Shown in pieces: positions 1 through 6,136 of a DNA stretch of 6,136 nucleotides. The translations under genes were made by a program, and so were the position numbers. How positions within the stretch are numbered: position 1 is the first letter of the stretch; every line of letters starts with the position of its first letter. Source of the stretch: Deltaproteobacteria bacterium (GTDB taxonomy: Bacteria > Desulfobacterota > Syntrophobacteria > B119-G9); contig QMLL01000110.1 in the NCBI GenBank assembly GCA_003646715.1, positions 1 through 6,136 of the forward strand, read 5' to 3'. Below the pieces are notes generated by a model. The model saw nothing but the letters and a program-made list of their open reading frames with translations, was not told the DNA's origin and did not search any database.

Positions 1-1110
1 AAAAAATTTGCCGGGCAGTTGTTTTACGTGTCCTTTAAGTTCAAGCTTCGATAGTATTCCAGCCAAAACGTTCACTTCCATATCTAAAATACGAACCATG
101 TCATCTAATAACATAGGTTCGTCGTTAAGCAAATCAAGTACTTTTGTTTCGTCTTCTGAAAACGACCCACTAGCGGCCGGTTCGCTTTTTTCTTCTTGCT
201 GAGTCTTTTCGTGGAGAGAAACACCAAGCATGGGTGCCAACTCTTCGACAACATCCTCAGCCCTTTCTACCAGCTTGGCTCCCTGTTTTATCAACCAGTT
301 AGGCCCCAGGCTCCTGTAGCTCCTGACAGACCCCGGAACAGCAAAAACTTCCCTGTTCTGCTCAAGAGCAAGTCTTGCAGTAATCAGAGAACCACTTCGT
401 TTCCCTGCTTCAACAACAATTACACCGAGAGACAACCCGCTTATGATCCTGTTCCTCGCGGGGAAATTTTTCGATTCTGGTTCGGTACCTAGAGGAAATT
501 CCGTGATCAGCGCTCCGTTTCTGACAACTTTTTCCCTGAGTTCTCTATTCTGTCTCGGGTAGTCAATATCGAGTCCACACCCCAAAACTGCCAGAGTCCT
601 GCCACCTCCCTCAATGCACCCGGTATGTGCCGCCGTGTCTATGCCACGTGCAAACCCGCTCACTACTACTATCCCGTAACCAGCAAGATCAGCACATAAC
701 TTCTTTGTAAATCGGAGTCCCTGATAAGAGGCAGACCGGGATCCAACCACTGCCACAGAGACCACGTCTCTAACAGACAGATCACCCTTTACAAAAAGTA
801 CGGGAGGCGGATCATGTATCTGGGCAAGGTTTTTAGGATATTCCGAATCTTTTAAACAGATTATTTTAATTCCTTTTCTGGATGTATCTTCCAGTTCCTT
901 TTCAGGATCTTTCTCAAACTTTTTTAAAACGATATTATCTACCGCTTTTTTCGTAATGCCCTTCACTTGGGCAAGGGATTCTCTTTTTGCACGAAATACT
1001 TTTTCCGGTTCCCCAAATCGTTCAAGTAGGCGAAGGAATGTTTTCGCCCCAACACCGGGTACAAGTTTCAGGGCCAACCAGTAAAACTTTTCGTCCAGTT
1101 GCGCGTTCAT
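1..1110 (-). CDS. dprA: DNA processing protein DprA (3' end cut by window edge)
   Basis: DprA binds incoming single-stranded DNA in the cytoplasm and loads RecA onto it in natural transformation; its role in non-competent species is unclear. The frame is open from the ATG at 1110 to base 1 without a stop, giving 370 residues, about the full family length, so only a few C-terminal residues are missing. Order seen: an N-terminal helix-hairpin-helix/SAM-like region (about 10-60, LVPGVGAKTFLRLLERFG); the Rossmann-like DNA-binding core (about 90-290) with YPKNL, VVGSRSAS (121-128), SGFARGIDTAAH (151-162), LAVLGCGLDIDYP (173-185), FPARNRIISGLS (216-227), EAGKRSGSLITAR (234-246), VFAVPG (255-260) and GPNWLIKQGA (269-278); an acidic Ser/Glu-rich linker (about 300-318); and a winged-helix domain (about 319-370). 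The ATG matches where family members begin but has no Shine-Dalgarno sequence. An in-frame GTG at 1135-1137, preceded by GAGGG, is an alternative that adds nine residues. It follows the LysM gene on the same strand, 75 bases away. Confidence 0.96.
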   Translation of the reverse strand, partial: MNAQLDEKFYWLALKLVPGVGAKTFLRLLERFGEPEKVFRAKRESLAQVKGITKKAVDNIVLKKFEKDPEKELEDTSRKGIKIICLKDSEYPKNLAQIHDPPPVLFVKGDLSVRDVVSVAVVGSRSASYQGLRFTKKLCADLAGYGIVVVSGFARGIDTAAHTGCIEGGGRTLAVLGCGLDIDYPRQNRELREKVVRNGALITEFPLGTEPESKNFPARNRIISGLSLGVIVVEAGKRSGSLITARLALEQNREVFAVPGSVRSYRSLGPNWLIKQGAKLVERAEDVVEELAPMLGVSLHEKTQQEEKSEPAASGSFSEDETKVLDLLNDEPMLLDDMVRILDMEVNVLAGILSKLELKGHVKQLPGKFF

Positions 1111-1122
1111 ACGAAAGAAAGA

Positions 1123-1152
1123 GGGGCTAAAGGTCACAATCCCTCAAGCCCC
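1123..1152 (-). promoter_or_regulatory. Hairpin in the LysM-dprA gap
   Basis: Read on the minus strand, GGGGCT (1152-1147) pairs with AGCCCC (1128-1123). After one mismatch and one G-T pair, AGG (1144-1142) pairs with CCT (1133-1131), leaving an eight-base loop, GATTGTGA. The run after it (CTCTTTCTTTC) is pyrimidine-rich but not a clean T-tract, so it is at best a weak terminator or attenuator. The loop contains a GTG in frame with dprA, and the stem holds the GAGGG that would serve as its ribosome binding site, so translational control of dprA is a second reading. The pairing is seen; the function is inferred. Confidence 0.4.
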
Positions 1153-1185
1153 ATACTTTTAAAATCAAAATTATGTACAAATTAT

Positions 1186-2226
1186 TTAGATACCGGAGCC
1201 AATCACTCCACTAAACATGTGATATAAATCGTCCTTTGTCAACAACTTTACCATCTCCCCTGGAGCAATTTCTTTCATCGACTTGAGAACCAGGCCCGTA
1301 GCACTATTCTCCTGAACATCCAGAACAATCAACTCGCCGATTTTGTACGGAGGAAACACCGTAGTCCTCCCGATGATCTCTCGCTCGGGTATTATATCTT
1401 CTTTGTAAATATCAAAATAGTTACCAACTTGTACCCCTTGCTTTCTTCCAAGGTCAATAAAGACCATTACGTGGTCGCCAATTAGCGGGGTTTCAGAATA
1501 AACAATGTAGCCGGAAAGGTGATCCAGACCGGGCGTGATGGTTAATTTTGATATTTTTATCGGAAGTGGTCTGAGCCTCTCACCAACACCCAATTCACTG
1601 AAAGACTTGACAACCTTTCCGATATAACAGGTATCCGCCTTTTCCTTTATTTCAACTATTCCGGTCACTTTATTCAAGTTCCCGAATCTTTCGCCGGTGA
1701 TGGGATGATCAACATCGCAGAGCGTAGTAAATGACTGATATAAGGCACCAATTTTAACATCCATGCCATCCGGGAATTCCACATAAACGGGGTCACCTTC
1801 CGACAACATCACCTTTTGCTCAATTCTTCCTGCTACGATTATACCGAAATTTGCTTCTTCTTCAGGTGTGCTTACAAAGTTAATTTCCGTAGAAATGGGA
1901 TAATTGAGAACAAGCTTGGGAAACGGGCGCTTTTCAGCTTCCCCTTCACCGGGCTTTTCATAGTAAATCTTTATCTCGTCCCCGGGATATATCCAGTGAG
2001 GATTCTCAATTTGCGGATTAATTTCCCACAATTTTGGCCAAACCAGGGGATCATTATATTTCTCCTTGCAGATATCCCAGAGGGTATCTCCTTTTTTTAC
2101 CTCGTATTTGTAAGTTTTATCATTTTTGTCTGCCTCACCAGAAAACGATTTTAAAGGCAGCAATAAAAAACACAGAATAGCGAACACAAGCAGGGGCAAT
2201 CCCCCCGGTCTTTGCCTAGTACTCAC
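1186..2226 (-). CDS. Secreted LysM-domain protein with duplicated C-terminal unit
   Basis: A 346-residue protein probably exported to the periplasm or cell surface and held to peptidoglycan by one LysM domain; no enzyme function can be assigned. Residues 1-30 form a signal peptide: basic start (MSTRQRPGG), hydrophobic core (LLVFAILCFLLLPL) and small residues near SFSGEA suitable for signal peptidase I. There is no lipobox. LysM spans about 41-88 (YEVKKGDTLWDICKEKYNDP, then WPKLWEIN, then IYPGDEIKIY). A charged linker (90-100) leads to a beta-rich body of two similar blocks, about 128-221 and 239-329, each with GxIV, GDxVxV, VxxG, an ExxxG-type turn, VxKS and GExxxxL. The start is GTG, chosen because GGAGG lies six bases upstream. 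It is divergent from the U32 gene and has its own promoter; dprA follows, probably in the same transcript. In my recollection, LysM proteins of this type often sit beside dprA in Desulfobacterota, where they are annotated only by the LysM domain. Confidence 0.9.
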   Translation of the reverse strand: MSTRQRPGGLPLLVFAILCFLLLPLKSFSGEADKNDKTYKYEVKKGDTLWDICKEKYNDPLVWPKLWEINPQIENPHWIYPGDEIKIYYEKPGEGEAEKRPFPKLVLNYPISTEINFVSTPEEEANFGIIVAGRIEQKVMLSEGDPVYVEFPDGMDVKIGALYQSFTTLCDVDHPITGERFGNLNKVTGIVEIKEKADTCYIGKVVKSFSELGVGERLRPLPIKISKLTITPGLDHLSGYIVYSETPLIGDHVMVFIDLGRKQGVQVGNYFDIYKEDIIPEREIIGRTTVFPPYKIGELIVLDVQENSATGLVLKSMKEIAPGEMVKLLTKDDLYHMFSGVIGSGI

Positions 2227-2230
2227 GTTA

Positions 2231-2239
2231 CACCTCCCT
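2231..2239 (-). promoter_or_regulatory. Ribosome binding site of the LysM gene
   Basis: On the minus strand this reads AGGGAGGTG, with GGAGG six bases before the GTG at 2226-2224. It is strong and well placed, and it decides the GTG start. Confidence 0.85.
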
Positions 2240-2264
2240 TTCTCAGTGAGGGGAAATATGATAA

Positions 2265-2294
2265 GCTACAAAGCCTGAATAAGTTATTTATATA
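2265..2294 (+). promoter_or_regulatory. Possible weak promoter for the U32 gene
   Basis: The gene needs a plus-strand promoter in the divergent region. The best match I see is TATATA (2289-2294) with GCTACA (2265-2270) 18 bases upstream, matching only three of six -35 positions. It sits in an AT-rich tract where such matches arise by chance. Confidence 0.2.
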
Positions 2295-2310
2295 AGTCCC
2301 TTAACTAAAA

Positions 2311-2339
2311 AAAATACATATGCCCACGATTTTTGTCAA
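2311..2339 (-). promoter_or_regulatory. Sigma70-type promoter for LysM-dprA
   Basis: On the minus strand a perfect -35 box TTGACA (2339-2334) is followed after exactly 17 bases by TATTTT (2316-2311), which matches four of six positions of the -10 consensus. The expected transcript would start near 2304 and carry a leader of about 78 bases before the LysM start codon. The -35 box overlaps the TTG at 2333 that is the furthest-upstream candidate start of the divergent U32 gene. Confidence 0.7.
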
Positions 2340-2359
2340 ATATCATTTTCGAAGAAATT

Positions 2360-3619
2360 ATGATCGGATACGATAAATCCATCTACGGGAATAATTACAG
2401 GCCCGAATTACTGGCGCCAGCCGGCAACCTTGAAAAGCTCAAGGTTGCACTCAGGTACGGTGCCGATGCTGTTTATCTATCGGGGAAAAAATACGGCCTG
2501 CGTGCCCAGGCAAAAAACTTTACGCAGGAGGAAATAGCTAAAGCATGCGAGATTGCTCATGTACAGGATAAACGTGTGTACGTAACGGTAAATATTTTTC
2601 CGAGGCATAACGACATCGATGAGCTCCCTGCATACCTCCACGAATTGCAGAATATCGGAATTGATGGTCTCATCATATCAGATCCTGGGATTATTCTTCT
2701 GGCAAAACAATATGCACCCGAGATCCCCATACACCTAAGCACCCAGGCCAACACCACCAATTACCTCAGCGCCCGGTTCTGGGCATCCCAGGGAGTAACG
2801 CGAATTAATCTGGCCAGAGAATTGACCTGGGACGAAATAGTACACATCAGAAACAAAATCACAATAGAACTCGAACTCTTTGTCCATGGATCCATGTGTA
2901 TGGCATATTCTGGCAGATGCTTTTTGAGCAGTTATCTTACCGGAAGAAGCGCAAATCTTGGCGACTGTGCGCAGCCCTGCCGATGGAAGTATTCGCTCTT
3001 GGAAGAAAAACGACCCGGTCAGTATTTTCCCGTATTTTCTGATGACAGAGGCTCTTACATACTGAGTTCCAAAGACTTATGCTTGATCAGTCACATGGAT
3101 AAATTGCTCAACGCCAGAATAGATGCTTTTAAGCTGGAAGGCAGAATGCGAGGCATTCTGGCTGTGGCAACAATGGTCAGGATTTACAGGGCAGCCATTG
3201 ACACTTACCTGGAAAATCCGTCCAATTACTGTGTGGATCCCAACTGGGTATCAGAGCTGAACAAGATAAGTCACAGGGAATACTTTACGGGATTAATTTT
3301 TAACGAAGAAGAAGTCAATTCATTTACCAGTGAATCCTACATCAGGCCCTATACCCTTGCCGGAATCGTGAAGGAAATAGTCAGCACAGACAAAAACCAC
3401 ACAACCACAGCTCTGGTAGAAGCAAGAAATCCTTTGAAAAAAGGCGAAATCTTAGAGTTCCTTGGAGACAAAGACACCACGTTCAGATGGCTAGCAAACG
3501 AGTTCGTCTTAACAAACGGAGAAAAAAGAGATGAAGCTAAGCCAAACGAACTGATTAAAATCAGGGTACCTTTTCCTCTTTTCAGGTACCAGATAATCAG
3601 GAAAAAATCGGCCGAATAA
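2360..3619 (+). CDS. U32 family protein, TrhP/YrrO-type (tRNA 5-hydroxyuridine synthesis)
   Basis: U32 proteins are annotated as peptidases, but characterised bacterial members (TrhP, RlhA, UbiU/V) are Fe-S proteins in RNA or quinone hydroxylation. TrhP-type members make 5-hydroxyuridine at the wobble position of tRNA using prephenate. Numbering from the ATG at 2360 (419 aa): the N-terminal barrel opens with PELLAPAGNLEKL (15-27) and GADAVYLS (34-41). The U32 signature ELFVHGSMCMAYSGRC follows at 172-187, then GDCAQPCRWKY at 201-211. Cysteines 180, 187, 203 and 207 are the likely 4Fe-4S ligands. FKLEGRM (257-263) is a conserved U32 block, and about 330-415 is the beta-barrel U32 C-terminal domain (LAGIVKEIV, NPLKKGEILEFLG). 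Length is close to B. subtilis YrrO rather than to the shorter UbiU/V. The frame opens at TTG 2333, but that codon lies in the opposing -35 box; ATG 2360 has a weak GAAGAA upstream and fits the family start better. The hydroxylation role is inferred from family. Confidence 0.88.
   Translation: MIGYDKSIYGNNYRPELLAPAGNLEKLKVALRYGADAVYLSGKKYGLRAQAKNFTQEEIAKACEIAHVQDKRVYVTVNIFPRHNDIDELPAYLHELQNIGIDGLIISDPGIILLAKQYAPEIPIHLSTQANTTNYLSARFWASQGVTRINLARELTWDEIVHIRNKITIELELFVHGSMCMAYSGRCFLSSYLTGRSANLGDCAQPCRWKYSLLEEKRPGQYFPVFSDDRGSYILSSKDLCLISHMDKLLNARIDAFKLEGRMRGILAVATMVRIYRAAIDTYLENPSNYCVDPNWVSELNKISHREYFTGLIFNEEEVNSFTSESYIRPYTLAGIVKEIVSTDKNHTTTALVEARNPLKKGEILEFLGDKDTTFRWLANEFVLTNGEKRDEAKPNELIKIRVPFPLFRYQIIRKKSAE
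3565..3590. repeat. Inverted repeat in the 3' end of the U32 gene
   Basis: GGTACCT (3565-3571) and AGGTACC (3584-3590) form a perfect seven-base stem around a 12-base pyrimidine-rich loop. CTGAT/ATCAG (3551-3555 and 3560-3564) makes a smaller hairpin right beside it. Neither is followed by a T-run on either strand, so a terminator role is not supported by the usual rule. It is notable only because the two convergent genes have no spacer for a terminator. Confidence 0.35.
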
Positions 3620-3620
3620 T

Positions 3621-5699
3621 CTACTCGCAACTAAGTATGATCTCGAACGTGGTACCCATCCCGGGAGATGTTTTCACTGTTATTCTTCCTTTCATCGCTT
3701 CAACGAAATTCTTGACCTGCCAGAGGCCAATTCCCAGTCCGTCTTTTTTGGTTGTTTGAAAGGGTCTAAAAAGCTTTTGTTCCAGAAAATCAACAGGGAT
3801 ACCCGGGCCGTTGTCAGAAACTCGAATTACTACCTGATCATCTACCTTATCCACCGTAACGCTTATTTCACCTCGCCCGTCAAGCGCGTCTTTAGCATTC
3901 ATCAGGAGGTTTTCAATAACGTTTTTGAGCAATTCCTCGTTAGCCATGCAATAGACTTCGGAAGGTGGTTCCCACTTGATCTCAATACCGGAACACAACC
4001 GTCTAAAATTGTCCACTTCCTGGCCAACTACCTTCGCGATATCAACCTTGCGCAGTTCCCGCTCCTCCGGCGGCTTCAATGCCCTTAACTTCATCATAAC
4101 TTTCTCCAGTCGTCTGGAAGCTGAAGATATCGTTGAGAGAAGATCTTCCTGGAAATCGGGATCGTGTATGTGTGTTGGAGCATTTTGAAGAATGAGTGAA
4201 AGTAAGCTGGCAGCGTTTTTCAGATCATGCATCACAAAGATCGATAACTGGTTAAATAGGTGGAGCTTCTGATTTTGCATCAGTTCCTCGTGCAATCTTA
4301 CCATGTCAAGAGCGGTAGCCGTTTGGCTGGCCAGACCTTTCAGAAGATCGATATCGTCCTGTCCGTAGTCGAGCTTGGTTAACTCAGGACCCACTCCTAT
4401 AAAACCAAGAAATTCGCCTTTAGCCAGCAAGGGCACGGCAAGAGCAATATTATTTTCGTCAATAAAAGAAGTAATTGAGTCGGGCAATTTAAGGATTCCC
4501 AGATCGTTCAGATATCCGTATTTCTGAGAACGTATCAAATAAACCGATTCCCTCAGTAACTTAATGAAAGGGTGTTCCAGATCTATGCTCTTGCTGCCAT
4601 TGGATTCATCCTGGGGAACCACCTGTTTAAAAACGTTATTTTTGTCTTTGAGCCAGATGGTGACCCAGTTTATGAACATTGTCTCATAGATCATCTTTTC
4701 CAGCTGAGACAGAATTTCCTTCTCATCCTGTACTTCTACTAACCTTTCGCTGTACTCTACCCACTCCTTCCTGTAATCATACTTGTTTGTGAAGAAATGA
4801 GTATTTATAAAAAAACGTATTTTATTTCGCACATCTTGCGATAATCCAACAACTACCAGGGCTAGAAGGGAGAGGTAAAGGAATGCCTGCCAGGCAAGAT
4901 CCGAATAGGTTAACCCGGTGTAGCGAATTACCGTGGTAATAAGTCCCAGGATTACCAGGTAAAGACCAACTCCCAGGAATACAACGGAGCGGTAAACAAC
5001 GTATCTTGATACGTAAACTTCCACCTCGAATAAACGATGTCTAACCACCGCAAATACAAAAAAACCCACGCCTGAAACCAAAACCAGCGAATTAATGCCA
5101 AACTGCACGGGCACAATTTTCAGATATGCCAGCCTGTACCCCATTTCCCAGATGAATTCACCACCAATGATAAAAATTCCCAGTACAGCATATTTCACCC
5201 GCCATCTGAGTCCCCCTTCGCTTTCCCTGAGAATGTTCTCGAGCCTCCAGAGAAGTCCAACTGATAAGATCAGTATTAGAAAAGCTCCCGCTCTTTCGAT
5301 GTTTCCAATAGCAAGCACCGGCACAACATCCCCAGAAAGTGTCAACAGCGCAGACGGGTAATAAATGCCCAGGATTGCCCAGATTACACTGCAAGACACG
5401 AAAATAAATCCCATTAGAGCAATCCTTCTGGGTCTGGCCATCCGCTCCACAAACTGATAAGCACAGCCTTCAGTCATAAGGGCTATTAATGGAGGTTCAC
5501 ATAAAAGAGAATATCTTAAAAACTGGATTGATGATTCGCTGAGGAAACAAAGCCTGAAAAGTTCACGGATAGCCAAAAGAAAGAACGCCAGAGAAAGGAA
5601 CAGAGCGGGCTTCTTTTTCTCGGCTTTTATGAGCAGAAAAGCACCAGAAAAAAAGGCCGCCAAGGCAGATACAGCTATGATAACTTCGTTTACAAAAAT
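3621..5699 (-). CDS. prsK: PrsK-like membrane sensor histidine kinase (PEP-CTERM system type)
   Basis: A membrane sensor kinase resembling PrsK, the kinase paired with the sigma54-type regulator PrsR near exosortase/PEP-CTERM and exopolysaccharide genes. With the ATT start used here it has 692 residues, typical for the family. Residues 1-290 hold about eight or nine hydrophobic segments; about 310-470 is a GAF-like sensor region; a short helix leads to the phospho-acceptor region with FVMHDLKNAASLL (His491). The HATPase domain has all its boxes: N (NVIENLLMNAKDAL, about 593-606), G1 (DNGPGIP, 629-635), F (FRPFQTTK, 644-651) and G2 (GLGIGL, 654-659). The HDLKN form of the H-box and the YDYRKEW after the last membrane segment are characteristic of PrsK. 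Start: TTG at 5663 lacks a ribosome binding site and cuts the first membrane helix; AGGAGG at 5713-5708 points to ATT at 5699-5697. It lies 15 bases after the TPR gene and stops one base from the U32 gene. The ligand is unknown, and no prsR follows it. Confidence 0.85.
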   Translation of the reverse strand: MFVNEVIIAVSALAAFFSGAFLLIKAEKKKPALFLSLAFFLLAIRELFRLCFLSESSIQFLRYSLLCEPPLIALMTEGCAYQFVERMARPRRIALMGFIFVSCSVIWAILGIYYPSALLTLSGDVVPVLAIGNIERAGAFLILILSVGLLWRLENILRESEGGLRWRVKYAVLGIFIIGGEFIWEMGYRLAYLKIVPVQFGINSLVLVSGVGFFVFAVVRHRLFEVEVYVSRYVVYRSVVFLGVGLYLVILGLITTVIRYTGLTYSDLAWQAFLYLSLLALVVVGLSQDVRNKIRFFINTHFFTNKYDYRKEWVEYSERLVEVQDEKEILSQLEKMIYETMFINWVTIWLKDKNNVFKQVVPQDESNGSKSIDLEHPFIKLLRESVYLIRSQKYGYLNDLGILKLPDSITSFIDENNIALAVPLLAKGEFLGFIGVGPELTKLDYGQDDIDLLKGLASQTATALDMVRLHEELMQNQKLHLFNQLSIFVMHDLKNAASLLSLILQNAPTHIHDPDFQEDLLSTISSASRRLEKVMMKLRALKPPEERELRKVDIAKVVGQEVDNFRRLCSGIEIKWEPPSEVYCMANEELLKNVIENLLMNAKDALDGRGEISVTVDKVDDQVVIRVSDNGPGIPVDFLEQKLFRPFQTTKKDGLGIGLWQVKNFVEAMKGRITVKTSPGMGTTFEIILSCE

Positions 5700-5705
5700 A
5701 TACTA

Positions 5706-5714
5706 CACCTCCTT
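5706..5714 (-). promoter_or_regulatory. Ribosome binding site of the kinase gene, points to an ATT start
   Basis: On the minus strand this reads AAGGAGGTG, close to a perfect anti-16S match, and begins directly after the TPR stop codon (5717-5715). The first in-frame codon at proper spacing (eight bases after AGGAGG) is ATT at 5699-5697. The in-frame stop TAG at 5705-5703 rules out any earlier start. Confidence 0.75.
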
Positions 5715-6136
5715 CTACAATTCTTTCGCCTTCCATTGATACATGTCTGCCTTATCCTGCTCACCCATTTTTCTGTATATGTCACTTTCAAGAAGGTAAA
5801 TCTTTCGCAATTCCCTCTTTTTACCCTGGCACAATAGTTCGGCTTTTTTCGCAAATTCTAGAGCCCTGGACGGTTGACCTTTCTTTAACCATGCCACCGA
5901 GAGGTAATAATAAGCCCGGCTGTTGTATGCATCAAGTGCTATTGCTCTCTCCAGCATATTTATACCCTGATCGATATTTCCCGCTTCGATATTTTGTCTT
6001 CCGACGTCCACCAGTTCAAGAGAAGCAACATGCTGGGGCGAGGAATCTCCGGTGGAAGGCACGGTGGCTGTACTCTTTTCTTCCGGAGAAATAATGACCA
6101 CGTTGTCCTGGTTTGTGGATACACTTTGCTCAGGCG
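5715..6136 (-). CDS. TPR-repeat protein (5' end beyond the window)
   Basis: The C-terminal 140 or so residues of a tetratricopeptide-repeat protein; TPRs are helix pairs that bind partner proteins. A GTG at 6101-6099 could act as a start, but the frame stays open to the right edge, reading PEQSVSTNQDNVVIISPEEK, and no ribosome binding site precedes that GTG, so the real start is probably outside. The first visible 35 residues are a Ser/Thr/Gln-rich, low-hydrophobicity stretch, as found after the lipidation or signal region of exported proteins; export is inferred, since the N-terminus is not visible. Three TPR-like helix pairs follow: one over NIEAGNIDQGINMLERAIAL, one over AYYYLSVAWLKKGQPSRALE, and a degenerate last one over YLLESDIYRKMGEQDKADMY. 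The gene ends 15 bases before the kinase start, with the kinase ribosome binding site touching its stop codon, so the two are cotranscribed and perhaps translationally coupled. It is much too short, as seen, to identify with the long PEP-CTERM TPR protein PrsT. Confidence 0.85.
   Translation of the reverse strand, partial: PEQSVSTNQDNVVIISPEEKSTATVPSTGDSSPQHVASLELVDVGRQNIEAGNIDQGINMLERAIALDAYNSRAYYYLSVAWLKKGQPSRALEFAKKAELLCQGKKRELRKIYLLESDIYRKMGEQDKADMYQWKAKEL

Noticed and set aside
8..492. Plus-strand open frames over the left end
   Set aside because: They are antisense to dprA, whose minus-strand frame carries every family motif; their products are Ser/Pro-rich with no recognisable domain.
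1816..2154. Plus-strand open frame of 112 codons
   Set aside because: It lies antisense to the LysM domain and signal region; no ribosome binding site and no recognisable domain.
2333..2361. Plus-strand TTGTCA with AATTAT 17 bases downstream as a U32 promoter
   Set aside because: Its transcript would begin after the ATG at 2360; the same bases read better as the minus-strand TTGACA box.
3600..3615. Palindrome TCGGCCGA next to a T-run as a terminator for the kinase gene
   Set aside because: The palindrome leaves no loop, so it cannot form a proper terminator hairpin.
5158..5394. Minus-strand open frame of 78 codons inside the kinase gene
   Set aside because: It is a different frame of the membrane region of the kinase, with Cys/Trp-rich, shadow-like sequence.
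5891..6094. Plus-strand open frame of 67 codons over the TPR gene
   Set aside because: It is antisense to clear TPR repeats and its product looks random.
6099..6101. GTG as the start of the TPR gene
   Set aside because: The frame is open past it to the window edge and no ribosome binding site lies upstream, so it is probably an internal valine.

Overview
The window looks like an ordinary stretch of a Gram-negative bacterial chromosome. It is dense in genes, moderate in GC by eye, and uses GTG and other non-ATG starts. The gene set is a DprA next to a secreted LysM protein, a TrhP-type U32 protein, and a PrsK-type histidine kinase of the PEP-CTERM/exosortase world. This fits Desulfobacterota (former Deltaproteobacteria) best, but that placement is inference from gene families and neighbourhood, not from a marker gene. 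I see no mobile element, CRISPR array, rRNA or tRNA, and no gene-free stretch longer than about 135 bases.

Layout, left to right. (1) Minus strand, 1-1110: dprA, complete except for the last few residues beyond the left edge. (2) 1111-1185: a short gap with a hairpin that may hold an alternative dprA start. (3) Minus strand, 1186-2226: an exported LysM-domain protein whose body appears to be two diverged copies of one beta-rich unit; it is transcribed towards dprA. (4) 2227-2359: a divergent intergenic region with a convincing sigma70-type promoter for the LysM-dprA pair. (5) Plus strand, 2360-3619: a U32-family protein of the TrhP/YrrO type, probably tRNA uridine 5-hydroxylation. (6) Minus strand, 3621-5699: a membrane-bound PrsK-like histidine kinase, convergent with the U32 gene with a single base between the stop codons. 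(7) Minus strand, 5715-6136: the C-terminal part of a TPR protein directly upstream of the kinase, its start lying beyond the right edge.

There are two or three transcription units. The LysM and dprA genes share a strand and probably a promoter. The U32 gene stands alone between two opposing units. The TPR and kinase genes are 15 bases apart and almost certainly cotranscribed from a promoter outside the window. The kinase gene has a very good Shine-Dalgarno sequence that points to an ATT start codon rather than to the usual ATG/GTG/TTG candidates. I did not find a wholly new system. The points most worth checking are the ATT start, the duplicated LysM-protein body, the hairpin over the dprA start, and the kinase lacking an adjacent downstream PrsR regulator gene.
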